A stretch of 64,000 bases of DNA from Segatella copri (lineage in GTDB: Bacteria; Bacteroidota; Bacteroidia; Bacteroidales; Bacteroidaceae). Positions 54,563 through 63,422 of the stretch are shown here, in pieces. The DNA is taken from NCBI RefSeq assembly GCF_019249795.2, contig NZ_CP156891.1, positions 2,013,501 through 2,077,500 on the forward strand, in the 5' to 3' direction. Position 1 is the stretch's first letter, and every line of letters begins with the position of its first letter. Below the pieces are notes generated by a model. The model did not search any database and was not told the origin of the DNA. It saw nothing but the letters and a program-made list of their open reading frames with translations. Both the position numbers and the translations under genes were made by a program.

Positions 54563-55030
54563 TTAATCTTCATCCAGAAGTACAGGAATCTCACGCTTGA
54601 TACTCTGCTCAAGAGAGATGAGCGTTTCGGTAGAAACCACGCCAGGAATAGCCTGGAGCTTATTGTTGAGCAAATCCATGAGCTGCTCGTTATCGCGTGC
54701 ATAAAGCTTAATCAGCATGGTGTATGAACCGGTAGTAAAGTGGCACTCTACGATTTCAGGAATGTTCTGCAAGCGCTCTACCACCTTTTTATACATATTA
54801 CCGCGCTCCAAGTTCAAACCTACATAAGTGCAGGTAGAATAACCCAGGCTCTTAGGGTTTACATCAAAACCGCTACCGGTGATGAAACCATCCTCCATCA
54901 AGTGCTGAACACGCTGATGGATGGCAGCACGAGACACGCCACATTCTGCTGCTACGTCTTTGAAAGGAATACGGGCATTCTTAGAAAGGATGCCGAGAAT
55001 CTTTCTGTCTAGATTGTCTATTTTCTCCAT
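54563..55030 (-). CDS. Lrp/AsnC family transcriptional regulator
   Basis: 155-aa DNA-binding protein. The N-terminal winged helix (LDRKILGILSKNARIPFKDVAAECGVSRAAIHQRVQHLMEDGFI) occupies residues about 5-50. The C-terminal RAM/ACT-like effector domain (about 65-150) has VGLNLERGNMYKKVVERLQ and HFTTGSYTMLIKLYARD. Such regulators sense amino acids. Its position 69 bp upstream of the peptidase genes, same strand, suggests it is in the same unit or controls it; no operator was identified. A TAATTTTG box at 55084-55091 is the likely promoter. Confidence 0.93.
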   Translation of the reverse strand: MEKIDNLDRKILGILSKNARIPFKDVAAECGVSRAAIHQRVQHLMEDGFITGSGFDVNPKSLGYSTCTYVGLNLERGNMYKKVVERLQNIPEIVECHFTTGSYTMLIKLYARDNEQLMDLLNNKLQAIPGVVSTETLISLEQSIKREIPVLLDED

Positions 55031-55083
55031 TTCGTTTTGTTTTATATTATTCTATTTATAAGGTACTTTTCTATACCAGATAG

Positions 55084-55091
55084 CAAAATTA
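55084..55091 (-). promoter_or_regulatory. -7 box of the lrp-like gene
   Basis: Minus-strand TAATTTTG is 53 bp upstream of the start codon at 55030. Confidence 0.5.
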
Positions 55092-55113
55092 ATAAAATCT
55101 ATTGAAACTGCAA

Positions 55114-55153
55114 ACAAAATGCACGAATATTTTGCAATATCCGTGCATTTTGT
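55114..55153 (-). terminator. Terminator of the GH3 gene
   Basis: An 18-bp stem with one mismatch (55114-55131 with 55136-55153) and 4-nt loop, 67 bp after the GH3 stop. T-rich on both strands. Confidence 0.7.
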
Positions 55154-55220
55154 TGTTTTTTATACTGTTTTTAACCAAAAGCCTTGGCATTTTGCTACTT
55201 TTAGTAGAAAAATCACACGC

Positions 55221-57599
55221 TTATCTGATAACCTCGGAGAAGTAATGATCACGCAAAGGTTTCACCACTTTATCACCCGTCAAAACTATCTGCTGCTTAA
55301 GACGAATGTCTTGAGAAGAGGCTCCAATCTTCAGTTCATACGTTCCAGGAGCTATGTTCCATTGACGATTGCCTCGATGAGAATAATAACCAAACTGATC
55401 AGTATAGAACCTGATGCATACTCTCTTGGTTTCGCCAGGATTGAGAGAGATGCGGGCAAAGCCCTGCAACTGGATAGGATGAATCTGCTGATTGCTCTGA
55501 GTTGGCGACAGATATACCTGCGCTATCTCATCGGCACGAACCTTACCCGTATTGGTAACCTCAAAGTAGATATTGCTCGACTCTGAAGCAGTAGAGAGTT
55601 CCCTAACTGCCCGCAAGTTCTTATAGGCAAAGGTTGTATAGCTCAATCCATAACCGAAAGGCCACTCTACACGGGCATCCTGCCGGATGGAATAATTATA
55701 GCAGATAGGCTCATAAACCTCAGTATTAGGATAACTGACACTCAGCTTGGCTGATGGTGAAATCTTGCCATAAAGAATGTCAGCCACAGCTGTACCACCC
55801 TCTTCACCTGGATACCAGGCCTGGATGACTGCTGCACAGCGCTTAGCTATCTTGGAGATAACCTGCGCACGACCGCCGAAGACTACCAGGACTACAGGTT
55901 TGCCTGTAGCTAAGAGTTCCTCAACATATTCCTCTTGCTTACCAGGAAGCTTGAGACCATCTCGCTCACGATTCTCACCACAGAGCATCACATTCTCCCC
56001 TACAGCAGCAACGATAACATCGCTTTCCTTTGCCATCGCCAAAGCTTCTGCCTTGTCTGCCTTCTCGCCAGAATCAACCTTGCGATGCAGGAGCTGATAT
56101 TCCCAAGCACGCTTATCGCCAGACTCTTCAAACTTGGTCTCTATCTCCTCTGTCCAGTCACAACCACGAGAATACTTAATATTAATACCCTCAGGTTTAC
56201 TTGCCTGCATTGCCTCTAGCAATTTAACGATATGTGGCAAGTGGCTATCATCCCACTTTTTCTTCCAACTCTGCCAGAAATAGAACATAGAAGGGAAAGA
56301 GTAGTCGCCACACATCGCCCAAATGGAATTGGCATTAGGACCCGTGAGCAAGATATTCTTAACCTGCTTGGCGCTGTTAACATCAGCCTCCTTCACAAGA
56401 GGCAAAACACCTTTATTCTCTAACAAGACAATAGACTGGCTAGCTATATCGTAAGCCGTCTGCCGTTCTTCCTTAGTATCAAGCTTTACATCCTCCGTAC
56501 TATACAGATATGGATTCTTATCCATCAGTCCTGCACGAATTTTATAACGCAGAACATCCTTTACAGCACGCTCAAAGACTTCTTTCTTAACAAGTCCCTT
56601 ATCCAAGGCTTCCTGTAAATACTGATAGTTTTCGCCTCTAGGGAAATCAACATCATTGCCACCATTGATAGCAGCCACAGCTTTCTGAAGAGGAGTATCT
56701 AGTCCCGGCAACTGGTCAATGGCAGTATAATCGCTCACCACCATTCCATCGAATCCGAGATAATCTCGTAAAATATCGTTGAGAATCTCACTATTTGCCA
56801 CGCACTTGGTACCATGAACAGCATGATAACCCGGCATCAAAGCCTTGCAACCTGCCAGACGAATCATCGTCTCATGAGGCAAAAGAATATCTTCCATCAT
56901 CTCCTTCTCATCAGCATCACCGCCACCACCATATCCCAGATAGTGTTTAGAGCAAGCTCCCACTCCCTTCTTGAGGTCTCCCTGCTGAAGACCCTTGACA
57001 AAAGCAGTACCCATAACGGCAGAAAGATAGCCATCCTCACCGTATGATTCTTCCAGACGATTAAAACTTGGAGTACGGCAGACGTCTACCATAGGGGAAA
57101 GCGACAATACGCCACCCATCTTGCGAAGAGCAGTACCTGTCTGCAAAGTCTTGAGCTCTGCCAACTCTGGATTGAACGAACAAGCCTGACCTATCTGCTG
57201 TGGATAGACTGTTGCATCTTGCGTATTGATACCCGAAAGAACTTCCTCGTGAAAAAGAGCCGGGATTCCGTTAGGGGTATGATGCATCAACCAATCTTGT
57301 ACAACAGCTACACGCTTTCGCAAGAAATTGGCATCAACCAATTCCTGACTGGCGTACTGGGAAAAATGTCCAATACCATAAGGAATGAGCTGCTTGCATT
57401 TGACGGTATCCAAATTGCCTTCCGCATCAAAAAGCTCATCCATATACCCACTTCTCAACTGAGCGATACGCTCTGGCTGTGACATTCTGCTGTAGAGTTC
57501 ATCTACCTGTTGGTTCACTTGCTGCTCCGTATTGTTTATGTTACAGCAACTAGCCATCAGCACAGTTGCACATACGGTTGTTGTAATTTGTTTCATCAT
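55221..57599 (-). CDS. Glycoside hydrolase family 3 lipoprotein
   Basis: 792-aa exo-acting glycosidase (beta-glucosidase or beta-xylosidase type). The signal peptide ends in a lipobox-like LMASC (Cys about 18), so it is probably periplasmic or surface-anchored. The catalytic nucleophile is Asp290 in MVVSDYTAID. The TIM-barrel domain (about 35-375) has SLSPMVDVCRTPSFNRLEESYGED, the second domain (about 390-640) carries GENRERDGLKLPGKQ, and a fibronectin-III-like domain (about 690-790) ends the protein. No SusC/SusD or other carbohydrate genes are adjacent, so the substrate is open. The start may be either of two adjacent Met codons. Confidence 0.92.
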   Translation of the reverse strand: MMKQITTTVCATVLMASCCNINNTEQQVNQQVDELYSRMSQPERIAQLRSGYMDELFDAEGNLDTVKCKQLIPYGIGHFSQYASQELVDANFLRKRVAVVQDWLMHHTPNGIPALFHEEVLSGINTQDATVYPQQIGQACSFNPELAELKTLQTGTALRKMGGVLSLSPMVDVCRTPSFNRLEESYGEDGYLSAVMGTAFVKGLQQGDLKKGVGACSKHYLGYGGGGDADEKEMMEDILLPHETMIRLAGCKALMPGYHAVHGTKCVANSEILNDILRDYLGFDGMVVSDYTAIDQLPGLDTPLQKAVAAINGGNDVDFPRGENYQYLQEALDKGLVKKEVFERAVKDVLRYKIRAGLMDKNPYLYSTEDVKLDTKEERQTAYDIASQSIVLLENKGVLPLVKEADVNSAKQVKNILLTGPNANSIWAMCGDYSFPSMFYFWQSWKKKWDDSHLPHIVKLLEAMQASKPEGINIKYSRGCDWTEEIETKFEESGDKRAWEYQLLHRKVDSGEKADKAEALAMAKESDVIVAAVGENVMLCGENRERDGLKLPGKQEEYVEELLATGKPVVLVVFGGRAQVISKIAKRCAAVIQAWYPGEEGGTAVADILYGKISPSAKLSVSYPNTEVYEPICYNYSIRQDARVEWPFGYGLSYTTFAYKNLRAVRELSTASESSNIYFEVTNTGKVRADEIAQVYLSPTQSNQQIHPIQLQGFARISLNPGETKRVCIRFYTDQFGYYSHRGNRQWNIAPGTYELKIGASSQDIRLKQQIVLTGDKVVKPLRDHYFSEVIR

Positions 57600-57640
57600 T
57601 ATCTTTTAGGTTAAAAATATAATTATTGAAGTTGTTTATT

Positions 57641-57740
57641 ATCATGTGCAAAGATAATGCAAACGAGCGCAGAATATCAAGCTTGCTTGAATATTTTGCC
57701 GAGTGCAGCTTATCTTCTGCAAAGATAACGCAAATAAGAG
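57641..57740. repeat. GCAAAGATAAyGCAAA-type intergenic repeat (KDNAN element)
   Basis: Two copies of TGCAAAGATAAYGCAAAY (from 57648 and 57719) flank a hairpin around ATCAAGCTTGCTTGAATAT. Frame +2 reads CKDNANERR, a motif I recall from many spurious small ORFs in Bacteroides and Prevotella genomes. On the minus strand each unit supplies a TATCTTTGC promoter box; the one at 57649-57656 is well placed for the GH3 gene. Confidence 0.65.
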
Positions 57741-57886
57741 AACTAACAGATTCGCTTTCCCGTTTTTTATGCAAAAGCAACAAACACAAACGTAAAAGAA
57801 ACAAAAGAGCCAAAGATAACACTCTATCCTTGACTCTTACCTTATTATATTTTAGTAGTAATTACTTGTTGAAATGAATTTCGTAA

Positions 57887-58855
57887 TCACTTTCTCTTCT
57901 TTGAATGCGCAGCTTTCTTGGCTACAGGTTTAACAACCTTCTTGTCGGCACTCTTTACTGCTGCATCTTCTTTCTGTTTGTCTGCTGGCTCTGGCTTAAC
58001 CTCTGGCTTTACGATGCTAACCAGCTCAAGATCGAACACCAAAGTAGAGTATGGAGGAATCTGACCAGCCTGACGCTCGCCGTAAGCCAACTCGTAAGGA
58101 ATGTAAAGCTGCCACTTACTGCCCACAGGCATCAGAGTAAGCGCCTCGGTCCAACCCTTGATCAATCCGTTGGCACGGAACTTATCTGTCTTGCTGCCAC
58201 CATGCTTGGATGTAGCATCAAAAACGGTACCATCAATCAGACGACCCTCGTAGATAACCTCTACCTCATCGCTTGCCTTAGGCACTTCGCCATGACCTTC
58301 GGTAATCACCTTATACTGCAAACCGCTAGGCAACACCTTTACACCAGGTTTCTTGGCATTAGCAGCAAGGAACTTCTCGCCGGCACCAGCCAAAGCTTCC
58401 TTCTGGAAATCGGCAGCAGCCTTAGAGGTAAAGAATGTTGTATCATTAGCCAAAGCTGCGATAAAACCATTCTGGAACATAGCATGGCTGATAGAATCGT
58501 CTGTACTCTTCAACTCTTCCTTTGTGCCAGGATATACGCGCTTCTCTACCAGTTTGGCAACCTCCATACCTGCAGAATAAGCTACGGTCTTAGGATTGAT
58601 TCCCATGGCAAGCGCATCCTTGTAACCACGAAGGAAATTCTCCATATAGGCAGTATCTACCTGAAAACTCTGCTGGATATAAGGAATCAGACCACGAGTG
58701 GCATTCATACCAGCTACATAACTCAAAGAATCGGCTGATGATTTCAACTCAACAAGAGTAGCCGCCTTCTTAACCTTCTTTTTGCTTGCAGCACTAGCTG
58801 TAAACAAAGAAGCACCCGCCACGAGGACGAGTGCTGTCATTAATATTTTCTTCAT
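57887..58855 (-). CDS. FKBP-type peptidyl-prolyl isomerase, secreted, with Lys-rich tail
   Basis: 322-aa periplasmic-type prolyl isomerase (FkpA/MIP-like). A signal peptide (about 1-22, VLVAGASLFTASA) and an N-terminal FKBP dimerisation domain (about 35-180) precede the FKBP catalytic domain (about 185-285; VEVIYEGRLIDGTVFDATS, WTEALTLMPVGSKWQLYIP, AYGERQAGQIPPYSTLVFDLEL). The last 40 residues are an unusual Lys/Ala/Val-rich tail ending KKAAHSKKRK. It is the most distal of three FKBP genes in a row, 36 bp behind the lipoprotein form. Confidence 0.93.
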   Translation of the reverse strand: MKKILMTALVLVAGASLFTASAASKKKVKKAATLVELKSSADSLSYVAGMNATRGLIPYIQQSFQVDTAYMENFLRGYKDALAMGINPKTVAYSAGMEVAKLVEKRVYPGTKEELKSTDDSISHAMFQNGFIAALANDTTFFTSKAAADFQKEALAGAGEKFLAANAKKPGVKVLPSGLQYKVITEGHGEVPKASDEVEVIYEGRLIDGTVFDATSKHGGSKTDKFRANGLIKGWTEALTLMPVGSKWQLYIPYELAYGERQAGQIPPYSTLVFDLELVSIVKPEVKPEPADKQKEDAAVKSADKKVVKPVAKKAAHSKKRK

Positions 58856-58891
58856 TTATAAGTCCTCTATAAAAATGAGTTCCCACAAAAA

Positions 58892-59767
58892 TTACTTGCC
58901 ACCTACTGAAATCAACTCAATCTTGAAGATCAATACAGAGAATGGCTTGATCTGCCCCTGCTCGCGCTCACCATAAGCCAACTGCTGAGGAATGTAAACC
59001 TCCCAAACAGAACCTGCTGGCATGTGAACCAAAGCCTCAGTCCAACCCTTGATAACCTGGTTAGCACGGAGATCTACGGCCTGGCCACGCTTGAAAGAAG
59101 AATCGAATACCTTGCCGTCGATTGTCTTACCCTCGTAGTTAACCTTAACCATAGAAGTATCCTTTGGCATAGGACCGTTACCCTCCTTGATTACCTTGTA
59201 CTGAACACCTGAAGGCAGAGTAACAACTCCTGGCTTCTTCTTGTTGGCAGCGAGGAACTTCTCACCAGCAACCTTGTTAGGACCATATTCCTTCTCCATG
59301 TTCTTAGCCTTGATAGCCATCATCTTAGCCTGAGCTATCTGAGCAGCCTGCTCAACTGTCATCAAGCCCTTCTTGCCAGTAGTACCTGTGATGAAACCAG
59401 CCATGAAGTTCTTCAGAGAGATAGACTTTGTAGAATCCTCACCGAATACCTCGTGGTTGATACCCTTAACCATCTGGTTAGAGATCTGCTGACCAATCTG
59501 AATACCTGCGTAGTAAGCAGCCTTCTTCTTGTCGTCACCAGCGTTGGCACCATCGTTAAGACCCTTGATGAAATCATCCATGTAAGCAGTATCAACGCCC
59601 ATGCGCTCTACCATAAACTCCTTCAGACCCTGAGTCTGAGACATACCCATAGCATAGCTCATAGTATCTACATCAGTCTTGAGATCTGCCTTAGGAGTAG
59701 AATTGCCACAACCTACGAATGTTGCAGCAGCACAAGCCACGAGGGCTCCGAAAAATAACTTTTTCAT
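58892..59767 (-). CDS. FKBP-type peptidyl-prolyl isomerase, lipoprotein
   Basis: 291-aa lipoprotein version of the same fold. The lipobox is FVGC (Cys about 20) followed by GNSTPK. The N-terminal dimerisation domain (about 30-175) and the FKBP domain (about 185-288; VKVNYEGKTIDGKVFDSSF, WTEALVHMPAGSVWEVYIP, AYGEREQGQIKPFSVLIFKIEL) are complete. It is probably anchored in the inner or outer membrane facing the periplasm. Spacing is 36 bp to the secreted form and 85 bp from the cytosolic-type gene upstream. The three proteins are clearly paralogs. Confidence 0.93.
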   Translation of the reverse strand: MKKLFFGALVACAAATFVGCGNSTPKADLKTDVDTMSYAMGMSQTQGLKEFMVERMGVDTAYMDDFIKGLNDGANAGDDKKKAAYYAGIQIGQQISNQMVKGINHEVFGEDSTKSISLKNFMAGFITGTTGKKGLMTVEQAAQIAQAKMMAIKAKNMEKEYGPNKVAGEKFLAANKKKPGVVTLPSGVQYKVIKEGNGPMPKDTSMVKVNYEGKTIDGKVFDSSFKRGQAVDLRANQVIKGWTEALVHMPAGSVWEVYIPQQLAYGEREQGQIKPFSVLIFKIELISVGGK

Positions 59768-59852
59768 TTCCTTATTTATATTTTAAATCTTTATTTTTAT
59801 CTATTATATTCCAGGATTGCCTTTACTTCATTTAAATATATCTACTAACAGA

Positions 59853-60455
59853 TTACTTAACGGCAACGAGCTCTACATCGAAAATCAATGCTGAGAATGG
59901 AGGGATAGATGCACCAGCACCACGCTCGCCATAACCCAACTGATAAGGGATGAAGAAACGGAACTTGGCACCCTCGGTCATGAGCTGAAGACCCTCTGTC
60001 CAACCAGCGATAACCTGGTTCAATGGGAAGGTAGCAGTCTGACCACGGTCGTAAGAGCTATCAAACTTAGTACCATCGATAAGCGTTCCCTCATAGTGGC
60101 ACTCAACCTGATCGGTAGCCTTAGGAGCCTTGCCATTACCTTCACGCAAAACCTGATACTGCAAACCGCTCTTAGTAGTGATGATACCATCCTTCTTGCC
60201 GTTCTCGGCGAGGAACTTCTCACCAGCTTCCTTAGCAACCTTGCCCTTCTCGGCAGCAGCAGCCTGAGCCTTAGCCTCCTGCTCTGCAAAGAAGTTCTGT
60301 ACCAACTCCTGAGCCTCCTGCTCGCCGAGCTGAAGTTTACCGGCGATGGCATCCTTTACAGCCTGTGCAAAATCATCAATATTCAAACTCTCTGCACCCA
60401 TAGAAGCCAACTGGCGACCGATGCCGATGCCCAAAGCATAACTTACTTTATCCAT
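59853..60455 (-). CDS. FKBP-type peptidyl-prolyl isomerase without signal peptide
   Basis: 200-aa isomerase lacking any signal sequence, so probably cytoplasmic. A shortened dimerisation domain (about 1-90, MDKVSYALGIGIGRQLA) with an Ala/Glu/Lys-rich helix leads into the FKBP domain (about 95-200; VECHYEGTLIDGTKFDSSYDRG, WTEGLQLMTEGAKFRFFIP, GYGERGAGASIPPFSALIFDVEL). It is first in the three-gene run, with a TATCTTTG box at 60519-60526. FklB-like proteins of this size occur in the cytosol or periplasm; the lack of a signal argues for cytosol. Confidence 0.93.
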   Translation of the reverse strand: MDKVSYALGIGIGRQLASMGAESLNIDDFAQAVKDAIAGKLQLGEQEAQELVQNFFAEQEAKAQAAAAEKGKVAKEAGEKFLAENGKKDGIITTKSGLQYQVLREGNGKAPKATDQVECHYEGTLIDGTKFDSSYDRGQTATFPLNQVIAGWTEGLQLMTEGAKFRFFIPYQLGYGERGAGASIPPFSALIFDVELVAVK

Positions 60456-60518
60456 AAAATTTATTTATAATAATGTATTAATAATCTTAAAATGTACTTT
60501 TTGTCCTTAAAACGAGTG

Positions 60519-60526
60519 CAAAGATA
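60519..60526 (-). promoter_or_regulatory. -7 box of the FKBP run
   Basis: Minus-strand TATCTTTG is 63 bp upstream of the start at 60455. No clear -33 match. Confidence 0.6.
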
Positions 60527-60569
60527 ACATTTTTCTCGCTTAAAACGATGTTATTTGCAGAAAAATTGC

Positions 60570-60577
60570 TAAATTTG
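60570..60577 (+). promoter_or_regulatory. -7 box of the sirtuin gene
   Basis: TAAATTTG is 51 bp upstream of the ATG at 60629. No -33 TTTG at the right distance. Confidence 0.45.
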
Positions 60578-60628
60578 TGCATTCTTAATAAAAGATTAAG
60601 AAAATATGAATAATTAAAACGTGATAAG

Positions 60629-61327
60629 ATGAAGAAACTCGTATTTTTAACCGGTGCAGGCATGTCTGTGGAGAGTGGTTTCAAAACTTTTCGTGGCAAT
60701 GATGGATTATGGGAAAACTATCCTGTAGAACAGATAGCTACCCATGAGGGATGGGAAGCTGACCCTACCCTAGTAACAAACTTCTATAATATGTTGCGCC
60801 ATAAACTCTATGCTGCGCAACCTAACGAGGGGCATAAACTCATCAAGGAACTGGAAAAAGACTTCGATGTGACGGTAATCACCCAGAATGTAGATAATCT
60901 GCATGAGAAGGCAGGTTCCAAGAATGTAATCCATCTGCATGGCGAACTATCAAAGGTTTGCTCTTCACGCGACCCTTACGACTATCGCTACATCAAGGAA
61001 TTACCTGAGGATGACTGCGAGGTAAAGCCGGGAACCGAAGCTGGAGATGGAAGCCTGTTGCGCCCATTTATCGTTTTCTTCGGCGAAAGCGTTCCTATGA
61101 TTGAGCCGGCAGCCGAAGCTGTACAGCAAGCCGATATCTTCGTCATTATCGGAACCTCACTCAACGTTTATCCTGCTGCAGGTCTGATTTCATATACCAA
61201 GCCTCACATTCCTATCTATCTGATAGACCCGGGTGCCGTAAACACCAATGGATATTACAAGATAGAGCACATCATGAAAGGGGCTTCAGATGGTATGAAG
61301 GAACTGAAGGAAATATTGGAAAAATAA
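60629..61327 (+). CDS. Sir2-family NAD-dependent deacylase with altered zinc site
   Basis: 232-aa sirtuin. The NAD-binding motifs LTGAGMSVESGFKTFRG, TQNVDNLHEKAG and IIGTSLNVYPAAGL are complete, and the catalytic His is His104 in HLHGEL. Each canonical CxxC zinc pair is reduced to one cysteine (VCSSR and DCEVK), so the usual four-Cys zinc site is missing. I recall the same CSSRDP sequence in other Bacteroidetes sirtuins, which makes it a lineage feature rather than a lesion. Substrate (acetyl, succinyl or another acyl-lysine) is unknown. Confidence 0.92.
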   Translation: MKKLVFLTGAGMSVESGFKTFRGNDGLWENYPVEQIATHEGWEADPTLVTNFYNMLRHKLYAAQPNEGHKLIKELEKDFDVTVITQNVDNLHEKAGSKNVIHLHGELSKVCSSRDPYDYRYIKELPEDDCEVKPGTEAGDGSLLRPFIVFFGESVPMIEPAAEAVQQADIFVIIGTSLNVYPAAGLISYTKPHIPIYLIDPGAVNTNGYYKIEHIMKGASDGMKELKEILEK

Positions 61328-61335
61328 AAACATTC

Positions 61336-61413
61336 AGAATATAAAAGTAATAAAAGCAAACGGGGAAGCATCCATTGATACTTCCCCGTTTGCTTTTATT
61401 ACTTTTATATTCT
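61336..61413. terminator. 33-bp perfect bidirectional terminator
   Basis: Arms 61336-61368 and 61381-61413 are perfectly complementary around a 12-nt loop. The GC-rich tip is flanked by A- and T-rich segments, so it can stop both convergent genes. Confidence 0.88.
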
Positions 61414-61434
61414 TTCTATCAATAACATTCTGCA

Positions 61435-63156
61435 TTATACAGCCTCAGATGTTCTGACTCCCATGCGAGCCTCGGCGACATTAACCACATAATCACCCAG
61501 TTTTTCGCATTCCTGAATGATATCCATGTACAATGTACCTACACCATAGGTATAAAGATGGTTATCCACATCATCCAGGTTCTGGTTTCTCAACTGAGTA
61601 CGATAATTATTAATCTCAGTCTCGATATTGTACGTATGATTGAGACTGATAGAATGGCGTTCATGAGCAAACATATAGTTCATCTGAGTCAGCGCCTCAT
61701 CTACCAACTTAAACATCTGATGAATGTTTTCACTCTGCTTGGCAGTAAACTCCTCCTTGTTTTCACCCTTGCGCTTAATGGTACGGGCAAGATTAAAGCA
61801 ACTGTCACCAATACTCTCGATTTCAGAAATCTCACGCAACATCGCACGGATCTTCGCCTTGGTATCATCACTCAGATGAGCATCGCTCACCTGATCAAGA
61901 TACTTAGCAATCTCTATCTCCATATTATCAGAAATACCTTCATACTTCTCGATACGCTCATAGAGTTTGTCGAAAGTCTTGGAATCCTGAGTATCCAGCA
62001 ACTCTCTCACCATACTAAACATACGGTGGATACGCTCGCCGAAACTTCCGATTTCCTGCTGTGCCTCGAAGACTGAAAGTTCTGGTGTCTTCATGATGCC
62101 AGCCTGGATAAAGCGCAAACGGAAATCTTCATCCTCCTTATCTGCCTTAGGCTTGATAAGTTTGCAGACAACTTTTTCCAACTGTGGGATAAACCAAATC
62201 AGAACGCCCGTGTTACAAACATTGAAACAGGTATGGAACATCGCCAGGACAATTGGCAACAACTTTGCCTTCTGTGCCGCAGACATACCACCATCAGGAT
62301 CATACCCCACGATAGAGCAAACGAAATCTACAAATGGATAGAACAGGCAGAGAACCCAGATTACACCAAAGACATTGAATACCAGATGGGCCAAGGCTGC
62401 ACGTCGAGCCTGGGCATTGGCACCCAAAGCGGCAAGATTGGCTGTAGCGGTAGTTCCGATATTCTCACCCATTACCAAGGCTATGCCCAGATAGATAGGA
62501 AGTACACCCGTAGAACAGAGTAAGATGGTGATGGCCATCACAGCTGCCGAACTCTGTACGATACAGGTTATAAGCGTACCGATCAGGAGGAAGACTACAA
62601 TCGTGAAATGACTCTTCGTATCAAAAGAACCAAAGAAATCGATAACCGCCGGATTATGTTCCAGATCAAGAGCCTTACCCGCACTACTCAACAGAACGAG
62701 CGAGAAGAAGAGGAAGGCGATACCAAAAAGGAAATCTCCGAAATAACGGCGCTTCTTACTATAAATCAGCATAATGCCGAGGAAGAACGCAGGGAATACG
62801 ACAATCGTTAAATCTACATTATAACCCAGCGACATAATCCATGCCGTAAACGTGGTACCAATGTTGGCACCCATAATAACGGAAATAGCTTGGGCTAAAG
62901 TCAGCAAACCTGCATTTACAAAAGAAACCGTCATAACGGTAGTTGCAGAGGAACTCTGAACGGCACAGGTAATAAAGGTACCTGTAAGCATTCCCGTAAA
63001 TCGGTTGGTTGTCATAGCGCCCAAAATGTGGCGCAACTGAGATCCTGCCATCTTCTGCAAGGCCTCACTCATCACCTTCATACCATAGATGAGCAAAGCT
63101 AAAGAACCGAGAATCTGAAAAAAAATCACAAGATATTGACTTGTATCCATATTCAT
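61435..63156 (-). CDS. Na/Pi cotransporter family protein with PhoU-like C-terminus (second copy)
   Basis: 573-aa paralog of the protein at 15607-17316, with the same layout: Na/Pi repeats around QSSSATTVMTVSF and QSSAAVMAITILL, each followed by MGxNIGTT, and a PhoU-like helical C-terminus (about 345-565). Identity is high across the whole length, including YEGISDNMEIEIAKYLDQVS and MDIIQECEKLGDYVVNV. The loops around residues 145-165 differ most. A TATATTTG box (63192-63199, minus strand) lies 36 bp upstream. The two copies may differ in affinity or regulation. Confidence 0.93.
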   Translation of the reverse strand: MNMDTSQYLVIFFQILGSLALLIYGMKVMSEALQKMAGSQLRHILGAMTTNRFTGMLTGTFITCAVQSSSATTVMTVSFVNAGLLTLAQAISVIMGANIGTTFTAWIMSLGYNVDLTIVVFPAFFLGIMLIYSKKRRYFGDFLFGIAFLFFSLVLLSSAGKALDLEHNPAVIDFFGSFDTKSHFTIVVFLLIGTLITCIVQSSAAVMAITILLCSTGVLPIYLGIALVMGENIGTTATANLAALGANAQARRAALAHLVFNVFGVIWVLCLFYPFVDFVCSIVGYDPDGGMSAAQKAKLLPIVLAMFHTCFNVCNTGVLIWFIPQLEKVVCKLIKPKADKEDEDFRLRFIQAGIMKTPELSVFEAQQEIGSFGERIHRMFSMVRELLDTQDSKTFDKLYERIEKYEGISDNMEIEIAKYLDQVSDAHLSDDTKAKIRAMLREISEIESIGDSCFNLARTIKRKGENKEEFTAKQSENIHQMFKLVDEALTQMNYMFAHERHSISLNHTYNIETEINNYRTQLRNQNLDDVDNHLYTYGVGTLYMDIIQECEKLGDYVVNVAEARMGVRTSEAV

Positions 63157-63191
63157 TTGTATTTGTGGAAATGTTTGTTACGTTTCGGTTG

Positions 63192-63199
63192 CAAATATA
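63192..63199 (-). promoter_or_regulatory. -7 box of the second Na/Pi gene
   Basis: Minus-strand TATATTTG is 36 bp upstream of the start at 63156. Confidence 0.5.
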
Positions 63200-63422
63200 A
63201 TAAGAATTTCCGTTATTACGAAATATTTGTTACCGATATTTCAAGTTGTAACAGTATTGTAACATCCAAGACCCCCTAAACACAATTTTGGAAGAACTAC
63301 ATTTACGAATAGACAAAAAGAATCAATAAGCTATATTCTGCTCTGAAATACGAAAAATGAAGAAATATTATGGTCAGTTTTGCCTCATATTTAATAAAAA
63401 ACGAAAAAAGATGCCAAGAAAC
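63200..63422. other. Intergenic stretch between Na/Pi and rnr promoters
   Basis: AT-rich, no credible ORF, hairpin or repeat recognised. Confidence 0.4.

Noticed and set aside
57626..57877. 83-codon ORF beginning near CKDNANERR
   Set aside because: It translates a dispersed intergenic repeat; such ORFs are frequent artefacts in this group.
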